Numbered from the stretch's first letter, positions 21,951 to 33,129 are shown. The stretch: 64,000 bases of DNA from Trichobilharzia szidati (GCA_944472155.2 OX235273.1:106414582-106478581), one strand, 5' to 3'. Notes: a model not told the origin generated them from the letters alone. A program made the numbers and translations.

Positions 21951-22639
21951 TCAACATTGTTTATTCTATTGTTTCAGCGTTTTTGAGCGGTATTCAGCTG
22001 ATATGTTGGGTGTGGTCTGTTTCTAGGTACCACAGAAAAACCGGAGCTGTGCATACAAAAGTGAATTACTCAACAAATTAATTTTGACTTAATTTTGTTT
22101 ATTTGCTTGTTCTTCTAACTGCTTATAATTCTAGTATTCATTTAGAACTCTTACGTAAGTTGATATTCTATATTTTGTTTCTGCGTGCATCCTGAGTACA
22201 ACTCAATCATCAAACTATTCATATTATTTCGTAACTCCTTTTAAACAACTGTTTGTGACAGCTCATCACCTTTGTCACTACCCTAGTTTCCTGAACATCC
22301 AATTTTATTGACCGTTGTTGTATTACGTTAATCCACCGAAAACTTACTAATTCTAACCCCCCCCCCCCCCTCTGATTTTAGTTAAAATAACCATAATCAA
22401 TTGTATTTTTGTTTGACAAGCTAAATGTACACATACACACAAACAACCTACATATATTTGCGAATTTACAGGTAAGAAAATGAATTTGCCGAAAAGAGAC
22501 TCGTTGTTGAACTACGTGTTTTGTTTTCATAAATAATCAGCAATATGATTGATGGTACATACCACTGATTTATTGATGCTATGCGTAGTTTAATACCAGT
22601 CAACCAGGCACATCTCAGAGATGTCAACAATAAGCATTA
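21951..22639. other. No gene recognised; poly-C run
   Basis: AT-rich spacer. A run of 14 C occurs at 22357-22370. No coding motif. Confidence 0.5.
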
Positions 22640-23740
22640 CTCTTTCCATGTTAGTTTATTTATTTGATGTATCACACAGTCAGTGAAACAGTATTATTTA
22701 CTGGGTGACGTTTCGAACAAAATTTATTGTTCATAATCATATCAACTGTAATGACTAAACTTCGAAACTTGAGTTTTATAGTTTTCTTTGTCCTCTCCTA
22801 TTTATCGTCGTTGGGGTAGGAGAATTTTCCAGATATCTGAGATAGGCGTTGAATCATTCCTATATCACGTGTTTGCAGTTGATTCGATAAACAAAGCTTC
22901 CGTTATCAATCTCTTCCTCCACCCTGCTATTATATTAGACTTTAAAACTGTCATCTTATCCCATCCTATTGTATGGTTATGTGTTCTTGCATGTAGTGAG
23001 TGCTATAGCTGAACTATTCTCTAGATTTCTTATCTTATTCGGGTCAACTAATCTAGATTTTGCTAGGTTTTTATGTTCGGCTAATCTGACTGCCCCATTT
23101 CTTCTACTTTGACCTATGTATTTGACCTGACAATCATTGCAGGCAGGCTATTCGATAAACTAAATTGTTTTGTTATAAAGGCTCCACAGGATTGGTCCTT
23201 TAACCGACAAAGCTTGTTTCTAATTGAGTTTGTGGGTTTGAATGTCAGTCACATTTATTCCTGCCTGTCTTGTTAAGAATTCTGCGTAAGGTTTCCGGGG
23301 TTCCTTCCTTGTATGGAATTACTAATGATAATTTAGATTCCATATTGTCGGTGTTGTCATTATCTTGTGCATGTTTGATATGCATGCCGTCGTTAATATT
23401 ACTATTATCATCACTATCACTACTATCGTTATTCATTTTATTTTTTTGTTCATCGAATCAACTACAAATACGTGAAATAGGAATAATTCAACACCTTTCC
23501 ACCCAGATATCTGGAAAAGTCTACTACCCCTACGACGGCGAATAGGAGAGAACAAAGAAAACTATAAAACTCAAGTTTCGAAGTCGTGTAATTATGATTT
23601 ATATGATTATGAACAAAAACTTTTGTTCGAAACCTTGTCATCCAGTAAATAATACTGTTTCACTGTGTGATACATACATCTAATAAATAAACTAACATAG
23701 AATTACTTACTACCACAGTGCCCAAGTTTTACACATATAT
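22640..23740 (-). mobile_element. Penelope-like element, family 1, inverted arms
   Basis: Inverted arms (about 22655-22835 minus; 23485-23740 plus) flank a linker and nuclease remnant on the minus strand. The frame at 23280-23436 gives an Asp/Asn-rich stretch and VIPYKEGTPETLRRILNKTG; a frameshift and decayed GIY-YIG follow. The left arm holds a hammerhead-like motif on the minus strand (core ATGATTA, stem II GAACAA/TTGTTC, GAAACGTC). In the right arm GAAACGTC has become GAAACCTTGTC, damaging the cleavage site. Confidence 0.75.
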
Positions 23741-24360
23741 TATGATTATTACTCTATGACGTAATTAGATTCGAACTACTTAAATCAGCCGGTAGCATGT
23801 ACCATCACTCTGTTTCCGTTACCTTCCTCCTAACTGTTGTTACTGCTATCAAGCAGGTCATGTATTATAACTATACCATTTTTTTATTTCTAAAGGCAAC
23901 CAGCTATAATAGCACCCCATATTGCGAGGGATATCTGAATCTTCTATCAATGTTGTCCGAGTTGTTTAATCTATGCACAACAATGTTTTGAAACGCATTA
24001 TACACACATAAATATTTCACTGACAGGAAGTGAACATCACACTAAGTCTCAAAAGACTATCGAACTAAATTTTTTATTTTTTTGTCTTCAATGAAATTTA
24101 CAAGAGGAGAAGTAAAAGAGATAAGTGATAAAAGGATGAAAAAATAGTTAGGAAAACTGTTATTCTTCATTTGTGAATACATCACAATACTCAGTAAAAA
24201 GTTTATGTTTAAATGCCTATATCACAATTATAACGGAAGTTAGATTGATCGAAACGAAATGTTGTGATAAAAGTGTTATGGACATATATTTGTATGTGTA
24301 TATTTAGTTCGTTACATCTCCGGATAGAACAAAGTATTTATATCCCCTTAAACAAGTTTG
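23741..24360. other. No recognised feature
   Basis: AT-rich sequence with no recognised repeat or coding motif. Confidence 0.4.
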
Positions 24361-24540
24361 TGCATATAAATCGTGGATGGCGACTTGCAGTGGAATCCAG
24401 AGTAACACGCATTTCGTCCTATTTGTTACTCGTCAACTGGATGTACCTGCATTTCCCAATGATCGCACAGAGGCTCGAACCCAGTGCCCATAGTTTCAAG
24501 CTCCAAAGCGTTATCCAATAGACTAGACATCGTCGAAGCA
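24361..24540 (-). repeat. Sm-alpha-type SINE with degenerate hammerhead
   Basis: On the minus strand a tRNA-like head (A box near TTGGATAACGCT, B box GGGTTCGAGCC) is followed by GCAGGTACATCCAG, TTGACGA, a stem II region ending AATAGGAC, GAAA and CTGGATTCCACTGC. The outer strands and GGAC-GAAA match the well-studied Schistosoma hammerhead as I remember it. The core has C3 to U and U7 to C, and stem II 5' reads GTAA instead of GTCC, so cleavage is probably lost. This copy anchors the schistosome assignment. Confidence 0.75.
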
Positions 24541-24732
24541 TCTGAACAAGAAGCCAACAGACATGTCAACCTGAGACCGAGCACTTTTGTCCAATCAATC
24601 GATAGGAAAATCTAAAATTCAAAAACGTTTGTGCATATTTAGAGTATTTTGGTGAAAAGATCTCAACTAATTGATTAGACAGAGAAAACAAATTATGCAG
24701 TATATTAATGTATGCTTACAGTGATGCATTAT

Positions 24733-24785
24733 TAACAACTGGATGACAAGGTTTGGAGCATAAATTATTACCACTCATAATCATA
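24733..24785 (-). repeat. PLE family 1 arm fragment
   Basis: The motif GAGCATAAATTATTACCACT and CATAATCATATCA match the PLE arms at 2.55 and 25.85 kb. The fragment ends where the SINE-A copy begins, suggesting the SINE landed in or next to it. Confidence 0.6.
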
Positions 24786-25095
24786 TCAGGGTGTAGCAGG
24801 TCGGGTGTGAGGACAAATACTCGCCGAAGACATTGCTTGACTGTCATGCTATGTCATGAATTGACAGAAGTTAGAATTCATGGACTGGCCATTGGATCAG
24901 GTCTCAGTGGCTTAATAGTATACAACCTAGCTCTCCTTGTGACCAGAATGCCCTGGGTTTGAATCGTGGTGTTAGGTGCGTACTGCTGAAGATTCCCAAA
25001 CTAGGACGGAGGAAACAGCTGTCCAGTACTCCTCGCAGGTTTTCCAATGGTTCATTAACTTATGTCAGCTCATGATGAAATCCTCCATCCAATAA
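24786..25095 (+). repeat. SINE-A, near full length
   Basis: 5' unit (GTGTAGCAGGTCGGGTGTGA..), tRNA-like head (A box GTGGCTTAATAGTATAC, B box GGGTTTGAATC), hammerhead region and tail ending at TCCTCCATCC. This is the most complete plus-strand copy and the one with the best ribozyme core. Confidence 0.75.
24980..25029 (+). ncRNA. Hammerhead ribozyme candidate in SINE-A
   Basis: Stem I GTACTG (24980-24985) pairs with CAGTAC (25024-25029). Core CTGAAGA (24986-24992) fits CUGANGA. Stem II can form as TTCC (24993-24996) with GGAG (25008-25011) around an 11-base loop. GAAA is at 25012-25015, a tiny stem III on ACAGCTGT, cleavage predicted after C25023. Every core base is conserved, but stem II relies on an insertion absent from some copies, so activity is unproven. 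Small stem III is typical of schistosome type I hammerheads. Confidence 0.6.
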
Positions 25096-25194
25096 AATTA
25101 AATATGACAATCATTTACATTTTCAGATTTCCCAAGTAACTAGTCATATATTAGGTAATTTGAAGTCTGTTGTGGTATACCCTTAAAGTGTATT

Positions 25195-25410
25195 GTTTAC
25201 TTATTTTATTCCTCTGCGTTCCTAATGGAAGTTTCAGTAGCAGCGGTGCTTTTACAGAGTGGAGTTGCTAGCCTCACGCCCAACCTTCCCTCTTCAGTGG
25301 GATTATAACCGTCTAAGTGAGGTAAAGGTGTGCGCCGGCAGGGACTTGCACCCCGAGGCGCTCGTGTGGTTGGCAAGCACTCTACCACTGAAGCACTGAC
25401 GCATGGCGTT
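25195..25410 (-). repeat. SINE-C
   Basis: On the minus strand: a tRNA-Gly-like head (GCTTCAGTGGTAGAGTGC; B box GGGTGCAAGTCCC), CTTTACCTCACTTAG, GTGAGGCTAGCAACTCCAC, then GAAACTTCCATTAGGAACGC and an A/T-rich tail. The layout is as in the copy at 10.39 kb. Confidence 0.75.
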
Positions 25411-25794
25411 AATGAGTTAAATCTTATTTCAGCGTCAAAGTCGATCCACTGCTTGAATCACTTCAACGTTACTGGTGGGCAATACCGGATGAGCTACTCA
25501 TTTAAATCAGTAGTACTTATCCCATGATGAACAGACTCTATTTAATGACCTTCTGTCAGCCGTGTAAAATGTGAATAGAAACTGCATTAAAACAAAACTT
25601 CGAAGAGAAAAAAATTAAAGATTCATTGATTGCTAGAGTGCTAATAACTTAATAAGAACTATTTTTATAATATTTAATTCAAGCCTCTTCGAAATTCTAT
25701 TTCTCATCACTCCCCAATGCTATTCTGATTTAATGTGAGTGTAAAACTTGAGCACTGTAGCAGAATGCAATTGCATATTAAATAAGTTTATTTA
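25411..25794. other. No recognised feature
   Basis: AT-rich spacer without coding motifs. Confidence 0.4.
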
Positions 25795-27935
25795 AATTAT
25801 TACACAGTAATGATGCAGTACTAACAAATGGATAACAAGGTTTCGAGCATAAATTATTATCACTCATAATCATACCAGTTTACTCACACATTTTCACATT
25901 TTGTCTTATATATATATATTTTCTCTCTTTCTGTCTCTCTACCTTCCTTTTGTTGTTTGTTACCATTTTCCATATCTCCGATATAGACGATGCTTTTCGC
26001 CATTCCGGTTGCACGTGTGTGGTGTTGAATCGATAAACAGAACTTCAGTGATTAACCTCTCTCACACTCCACCCAATTATAGTGCTTTTTGATACTCTCA
26101 CCTTTTCCTGACTCTATTTTGTGATTACATGCAAGTGAATGCAATGCAATGGCTGAGCGTTTTTATGGGTTATTTAACTCCCCGCAGTCAATCATTCTTA
26201 TTTATATTATTGTTGTCTCCTTTAGTTCCAAAGGGAACATAGGGCTTCCGCCGAACGTCTCCATCGCGTTCCCTTCACTGCCAACGTCTTCACCTGGCTC
26301 CAAGTCTGCCCACATGCTTTCATCTCCTTTTCACATGACCTCCATTTCACCCTCACACTGACGACCAACTCCCCACTTCCAGTTCGGGTTCCACTCGAGC
26401 AATAACCTAGCGTGTGATGTCACTCACTTGATGGTTTTCTCAGAGTATGGCCAATCCACCTCCATTTCTTCATGCATATTTGTTTCACAATCGGTTCCTG
26501 GTTGGTTTGCTCCCAGAGATCCCTGTTGCTGATCTTTTCTGGCCATCTGATCTTGAGTATTGAGTGAAGACAACTGTTAATGAAAGTCTGTGGTTTGTTT
26601 GAGATGCTCTTTATGACGCGCAGTGCAAGTCTCTGATTCGTATAGTAGCAGTGACTTCACATTGAAGTTGAAAATCCGGATCTGGTTTTTCATACGGATT
26701 GCTGTTGATCTCCAAACAGACTTGAGAGTAATGAAAGCTTGTCTTGCTTCCCCGATCATCACTTTGACAATCTTTCTAGATCTGGCTAAATCTTTTATGT
26801 TTCGATAATCTAGTAGACCTCGATCTATTAGACTGACCTATGTAATTGACCTCACTGACAGTCATAATATGGTATTTGATAAATTATATTACTTTCTTAA
26901 TTGGATCTATTGGGTGCTTAGGCCGACAGGGTTGACCTCTGAGATAGCAGATTGTTTGGTTTAAATGCCACCCTAATTCCCACCTCATTGAGAATTCTAT
27001 GTAAGGCCTCTGACGGGACGTGCTACAGAGGCTTTGAATTCTATATTATTTTCGTCACTTTTATTGTTAGTCCTAGTTATCCATATATTTCTGCATAAAT
27101 CCTGGTGGGTAGTTATTCACACGTAATATTTCCTTTATTTGCTTGATTTCGTTAATTAAACCTTCTGGCCCACTAGTTAGGCTCTTGGCCGATTATACAA
27201 ACATTTAACTAAACCTATCTTTGCCGATTTCGCATGGGATGAATTAAAGTCTAAATATATTTTAGAATGTGTTGATTTCCTATAAATTCTAGTATCTTAC
27301 AGACCATCCTGTTTTCGTTTTATTCTACAGTCTAGCATGGCCAGCTCACCGTGGTAGATTATTTGAGCATAACAATTTAGCTAAACCTAGAATAATCGAC
27401 CCTGCAAAGTTAAATAACCCATAAAAACGCTCAGCCATTGCACTGCATTCATTTGCATGTAGTCACAAAATAGAGTGTGACAAGGTGAGAGTACTAAAAA
27501 GCCTCGTAGTTAGATGGAGTGTGAGAGAGGTTAATCACTGAAGCTTTTTTTGTTGATTCAACATCCCACATGTGAAATCGGAATGACGCAACGCCTATAC
27601 TGGAGATATGGAAAGTGGCAACAAACAAAAAAAAGGAAATTGGAGAGACGGAAAGAGAGAAAATATATGTATAAGACCACCGTTGGTCCTCCGGCGTTGT
27701 TGTAAGTCTACGTATTCTATCTGCAAGACCTCGTATTAATCCTCGTTTTAGTATGAGTGAATGAGCTGAGTGATAATCATTGAAGTCATGTAACTAAACT
27801 GATGTGATTATGAGCAATAATAAGGTTATATTCAAAAGCTTGTCATCTAGTTGTTAATCCTGCATCATTTCTGTGTGATTATTAAAATAAACTTATCTAA
27901 TATGGAGTTTATACAGTAGTCAGATTATGGGTTTA
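25795..27935 (-). mobile_element. Penelope-like element, family 1, with long inverted arms
   Basis: Left part 25795-26188 (minus) reappears inverted at about 27395-27935, giving arms of some 400-500 bases that include not only the terminal repeat but part of the 3' coding region. Between them come a decayed linker/nuclease (GACCTATGTAATTGACCTCA block near 26840) and an upstream RT-linker segment near 27100-27200. An RTE copy is nested at 26199-26767. Hammerhead-like motifs in both arms are damaged. Confidence 0.7.
26199..26767 (-). pseudogene. RTE 3' fragment nested in the PLE
   Basis: 3' end at an ATTATTG tract, C-terminal region, then the thumb (WRSTAIRMKNQIRIFNFNVK on the minus strand), stopping near 26767. 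CAATCATTCT (26189-26198) and CAATCTTTCT (26768-26777) form a 9-of-10 target-site duplication, and the PLE sequence reads on across it. This is a 5'-truncated insertion. Confidence 0.8.
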
Positions 27936-28074
27936 ACATGCATTTTTGTGATTACTACCCGATAAACAGTCAATCATCATTGATCATTCTCACATGTTGT
28001 CAACTGTCGTCTGAATGCCTTAATGTCAGGCTGTCAGCCATACAGACATAAACTCTAATCTCAGCTCTTTCGCT

Positions 28075-29012
28075 AATCTATACAGCATCGTTTCAACTGA
28101 AGGTAGGTGGCACGGATGATGACGTCAAAACCAACCAGGATCGGAAAAGAAAGATTAGCCTTCATTATTCTGAAATCAATATGGAAATCTATTACACTTA
28201 GCATAAGGAACAAAATCTGTATCGTTCGTTTTTGTGTGTTTTCACACCCTCTAGGCTGCTTGTATTGGAACTGATTGTTTCTTTGACTTGAACTTTGACC
28301 CTTTGTGTGTGACATTTGTTACTTATCAATTGGTAAATTTTTTCTATCGCAGTGTGTCTATTGAAGTATGCGCTGAAGGTGTTGCCTAGTAGGGCAGTAA
28401 TGAAAGCTTTGCAAATAAACTATCCAGCTCAGAGAATATAACTACATCAAAATCATCCATCTGAGCTGCAAATCTTTTCCATCATATCTATATCGTGGAT
28501 TTCTTGAAGAAGACAAAGCAAGCATATCTTAATGTAGCTTAGAGACCATTGTGTCACAGAGTATACTGTCAATTAATATTTTACTTGAAGATATTGTACG
28601 AAGGGAAAACATCATGCAATAAACTCCTCTGAAAATTCTGTGCATTTTATAAATACTGTCCAGAATAAAGTTATTATTATTATTTCATCAACAGATGCCT
28701 TTGCTGTCTCAACACTGAAGTGATCAGATGGCTAGCAGGTAAAACAAAAAGCGATCAACAACGAACTATGGCGGTGAGGCCAACCGGACAACAACAAATT
28801 GTCCAACAAATGTGCAGAAAGAAATGATGTATTGGACATAAGGTATGGAGATCAGTGAGTGACATCTCAACGCCAATTTGGAAACGATGAGTTGAATGTA
28901 GGTCTAATGGTGATATAAAGGAGAAGCTTTTAGGACTATGAAGAACAGAGTTAAACGGAGAAGTGATTCTAAGCCTCCATGTTCCACTTGACACCCATAA
29001 GAATAAGAATAA
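28075..29012 (+). pseudogene. RTE 3' part, interrupted
   Basis: 28075-28225 reads as the RTE thumb (SIVSTEG.., GKERLAFIILKSIWKSIT). After a foreign block at 28226-28684 it resumes with FINRCLCCLNTEVIRWLAGK and QQIVQQMCRKK, and ends CACCCATAAGAATAAGAATA. The Trp-rich C-terminal motif is decayed (CIGHKVWRS). Confidence 0.7.
28226..28684 (+). repeat. Insertion in RTE, unclassified retroelement 3' end
   Basis: This block splits the RTE copy and ends AGAATAAAGTTATTATTATT, like a non-LTR 3' terminus. The last 130 bases resemble 1325-1460. No coding motif survives, so the clade is unknown. Confidence 0.5.
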
Positions 29013-29109
29013 TCGCCTTCCTCGATAAGCAATGTTATCCGAAGTTCTGTTGCATTATAAGAGAGTTGTGGGTGGTCAGAACAAAGCACGATTTCTACGG
29101 TTATTACTT

Positions 29110-29790
29110 TGATTCACATAGATAGGCGAAGAACTGTTATAATTAAATGGTCGGTGGCAGTCGACAAGAGGCCTTGGACTTTGGTTTCGTGCTTGTTGGC
29201 GCTTGCTAATAATGGGATATCTGCAACTGAAGGAACTCATGTCGCCTCTGAGGTTACAACGCATGTCCTCCAGTGCTGCAGTCAGAGACATCACCGCTGA
29301 GCTATTAAGGCTCGCAAGTGACCTTCTGCAGGACTGTATAAGATACTTTGATTGAGTACTAGTCGGTAAGTAGCTAGCATCATGCGTCTAGTCACTGACT
29401 TAAGCTGGATGACTGACTTCAGTTCGTTCCAAAAAATAGATTAGTCATATGACAATAGTTACTGTCTACTGTCTAATCAAAGTATCCAATACAGTCCTAT
29501 AGGAGATCAATCGCGAACCCTCTGACTACAGTACTCGCTGGGTGACGCGGGTTCAAATTTCAGAGGGAATATGAGTTCCTTCAAAATTGCAGATACGCCT
29601 TGCTAACTGGACAGTGGTAACAAGCATAAAAACTAGGTCTAAGGTTTCCTCCAACCATCTAATAACAATAATTCAGAATGAACTGTGGTTGTGGGCCACC
29701 TATAATGATAGTCACACTGCAAACTTCAACGACAGAACTCAGTCTTCAACAAACAAAGGACTAGATGCCTGATAGTAGCTACTTTCCACC
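29110..29790. repeat. Fold-back tRNA-like repeat D, copy 1
   Basis: A minus unit (about 29145-29345) and a plus unit (29475-29665) share the order: A box-like AGCTCAG.., B box-like GGGTTCAAAT, GAGTTCCTTCA, AGCA.GAAACCTAGG. They face away from a central TCCAATA.AGTCCTA block. 29680-29790 then repeats the leader seen at 44.15 kb, so a further unit starts in tandem. Confidence 0.6.
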
Positions 29791-30499
29791 TCGCGTTCAG
29801 TCAAATGAGGTGAAAAATACTTGGTCAGGATCCTAGATACGCTAAAACCTGATAACTAGAGGATATTGGTGACACTACTCAAAACTTTCCTCAATAACTC
29901 TAATGTATTCACTCTTTCATGATCCCCTGGATCTGTTAAATCCTAATTATTTTCCTTGTACCTATTCTTCTTCCCGCATATTTCTGTATATCATAGTTAC
30001 TCTGGATTTCTTCGCCTTCTACCCTTGAAGTGTGATAACTTTTACTGCTTTACTTACATGCAAAGTTCTGGGTTGGACATATACACATATATATATAGTT
30101 TCAATTGTTTGTGTTGTTTCTACTCAATCTCCAATAACACATTAGTGAAATTACTTAACTATAGAGTCACTGAGATCTATAGAAGATCTATAGAAGACAA
30201 TATTTATTATATTACTATACTGATTATTGATGTACAACTTTCAAGATTGAATAGCTTTCTTTCTATGTTATGATAAAAAAAGTTCAAAAACATATCAGCT
30301 ATATATTATCCATTAACTCAATGATGAATCTACCTACTTAAATTGATATATTAACTCGCGTAAAAATATGTTGAGATTAAATAAAAATTAATCTTATTGA
30401 AAGCATCATCTGATCAGAGTAAATAAACTTAGAATTGAAGAATTCCTAAAGGTAGGTCATCATTATAGTTGTATATTTATATATACCTATTTCAGTTTT
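29791..30499. other. No recognised feature
   Basis: AT-rich. A 105-codon open frame at 29956-30273 is Tyr/Leu/Ser-rich but has no known domain and is probably chance. Confidence 0.4.
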
Positions 30500-31560
30500 A
30501 TTAATTGAAGATAGAAGGCTTGAAATCTGTGTGTTCATCCTTTTCTGATAAGTTTCTTTGTTCGTCAAATCCCTTCGGGGATGAGTTAATTGAGCCCGCT
30601 GATACCATGTCTTTTGGGGATTAAACCCAAAAGTATATAACCCGGTGGGAGAACCAGTACTCCACAGCGGTACAGTTCCTTCTCAGCCTTCAAATTCTCC
30701 TGCTATGTCACCTGAGATGTCATGACCTGGTTGAGGGAAGGAAAAGAGTAGATAAATCAGGATGATAGTCGTATCTTAGGACTTTAAACAATTTAATGAG
30801 GCCTTCTATCTGCTTACGGTATTATGAATACATCATACCAAAAGTCATAAGCGTCGCCTTCTTCTGAACCCTTTCTAAAATGTATGAGCCCCCCACCTTA
30901 GCACAAGGGAGGGCCGCCTGGATGCAGTTCTCCACCATATATGCATTCAAAGAAGTGACCTAGTCACTAGTGATTACAGCAAACGCTCTGCGTATCATTC
31001 ATAATGATCTTAAACTTGGGGATACCACAGCATGACACTGTTTCTTAGTTTTTAAATCATAAGTTTTATATATTTTACATAACGTTAGATTGAACAAGAA
31101 CTTCGAGCTCGATACAGACGCAGCGATCCTGAATATCACTGGGCTGCTCCATCAAAACGAGAAAATTATATACAAATACATGGCTAATGACGCAGGCATG
31201 AGAGAAAATAATCAACAAAAGGATGTATATTTATATATCATTGGTTTGCTAAGACAGCGGAATACATAAAAGTCTGAAACAGTAAGAGTGTTGTTCCCCC
31301 TAAGTCAAATGAGCTGGTTGGGATCTCCTTGCATCATGAGCATGTCATTACTACCCCAAGGCTGTCTCCAAGTTTTTAGGTCATCTGCGTAGTGACCTAC
31401 TGAAGATTCGGTGTACCTAAGTAATTCACTGATATGCTGGATAAATAGGGACCGCCTAATGTTCCATGCAGTTGACAATGAACCATGCCCATTGTCTGAC
31501 AGCTTGTGATACTACCCGATTGCCCAAATCTAGGAAGGTAGGGCAGAATTCAAAATAGTC
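30500..31560 (-). pseudogene. CR1-like reverse transcriptase, decayed
   Basis: Minus-strand reading gives SSVGHYADDLKTWRQPWGSN then DMLMMQGDPNQL: the YADD catalytic box and the block that follows it in CR1-clade RTs. Further on come ENCIQAALPCAKVGGSYILE, RVQKKATLM, GLIKLFKVLRYDYHPDLSTL and RNCTAVEYWFSHRVIYFWV with VSAGSINS, which parallel the CR1 C-terminal region (ECIQAW, KVQRRAT, FKIL, FSHRVVDLWN). Stops and frameshifts are frequent. Upstream RT and endonuclease are not recognisable beyond 31560. Confidence 0.7.
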
Positions 31561-32455
31561 CCATACTGGTTTGAATTCAATCTCATAGATCAGCTATCCA
31601 AGAGAGAGCACAGCACAATGTATCTTTTCAGTGACTGCATTCCCATTCTGTACAGCCATATTTATTATATTAGAAGAAAAGGCACTAAGTGGTACGACAA
31701 ATATGCTCAGTCAATATAAACGTGATTTTCTAACAGAATATTGAAATGTAGTGGATTTAATCAGGAAGAACATTATTATGATCAAGGTAAAGAAAGTGGT
31801 TTAACAAGATGTTTTTGAATACATGGTGTCGGCTTATGTCCATCTATATTAACGGCTTCCCATTTAATTAGGTGGAGAAGACGAGAACTTTCAGAGTCCC
31901 TGAATGAAGCCCAATAGATAACTTTAAAGGATAGATCATTAATGACTGGTTAATGTGAATCAGGCTGTTCACAGATAGTAGACATTGTTCATCCTTCATC
32001 AATCACACCATGTAGTATTCGACTGCGTATGTTCGTAAAATACGCTTACGGCATCCGAAGTAAGCACCTCCACAGACACTTACTTATGAATGAGCTGATG
32101 TACACTGAAGTGGTTGATCCACCGCACACTTTAGAATCATACTTAGACTTGAGAATAATATGGGTGATTCACTGACATAAATAAAGGATTTGATACACTT
32201 GGATAGACGTCTCTGAATTATTTCAGCAATGGTTTTACCTTTGAATGCCAAAATCAGAAATGGTGCATTTTAGGAAGGTCTTCAGGTTATTTGTCAGACA
32301 TACCTTTAGACCAAATTTTCATCTTGAAATGAAATATTTCTTATTGGTAGATTATTGTGCATACTTCGTGATATATGCATTTGTTAAACACAAGTAATAT
32401 TCAAACAGCTGAATGAATCGGGTGGAAAACAGTTAAATATACTTCAACTAACATC
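31561..32455. other. Unrecognised; possible upstream CR1-like remnant
   Basis: This would be the 5' continuation of the minus-strand CR1-like copy, but I find no convincing RT finger motif in any frame. Confidence 0.3.
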
Positions 32456-32645
32456 ATGAACTGACATCATTTAGGGAACTATTGAAACCCAGGGAGTGGT
32501 GGACATCTATTTCATCCTAGATTGGCACTGTGTGGCAGTGCAAAACTAGTCGCCAAGTTAGGATCCGACCCATGACCTTTCGATTGAGGGCCGAGTTCAT
32601 CAACTACTCAGCCATTAATACAGAGTTCAATGGCCCATTATTTTA
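32456..32645 (-). repeat. SINE-A, degenerate
   Basis: A minus copy with tail (CATCATGAACTGACATCA), hammerhead region decayed to GCACTG-CCACACA, GATGAAATAGATGTCC, and a B-box-like GGATCCGACC on plus. It is inactive by core loss. Confidence 0.55.
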
Positions 32646-33129
32646 AACTCTTGCTGATTTATGATATATATTTATACAAATATGATATAACACCACTATC
32701 ATCATACCTATCTCGACGGACACTTCATCTTCACAACTTCTCACCAATACCCCAAGACCGTCACACCACAATCAGTCGCTAGTGGTGCCGGTTTGCAAGG
32801 GTTCGACTTACACATCTGGGCATACATTGATTCATATGTAAAAATCACAACTGGATAAAACTTAGCGACATTGAAACGAATTTCCTCAACGTTTTTTTCC
32901 CAAACTATCCTGAAATTCTCTATAGATATAATTCAGTTAAAAAGACTTTGTGTTTAAAGGTGACAACTGCAGTATTTCGGATCAATGTGCACGAATATAC
33001 GATGGGATTTTTTGCGTATTTCAATATCACTGAGATTTAGACAAACAATTAATTCTTATTTATGTCTACTTTACACTAAGCGCCCAGTTTTTGTCGAGAT
33101 ATTTTAGTCAAATCTGGATTGGAATTCAT
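32646..33129. other. No recognised feature
   Basis: AT-rich spacer. A lone B-box-like GGGTTCGACTT near 32807 has no matching A box. Confidence 0.35.
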
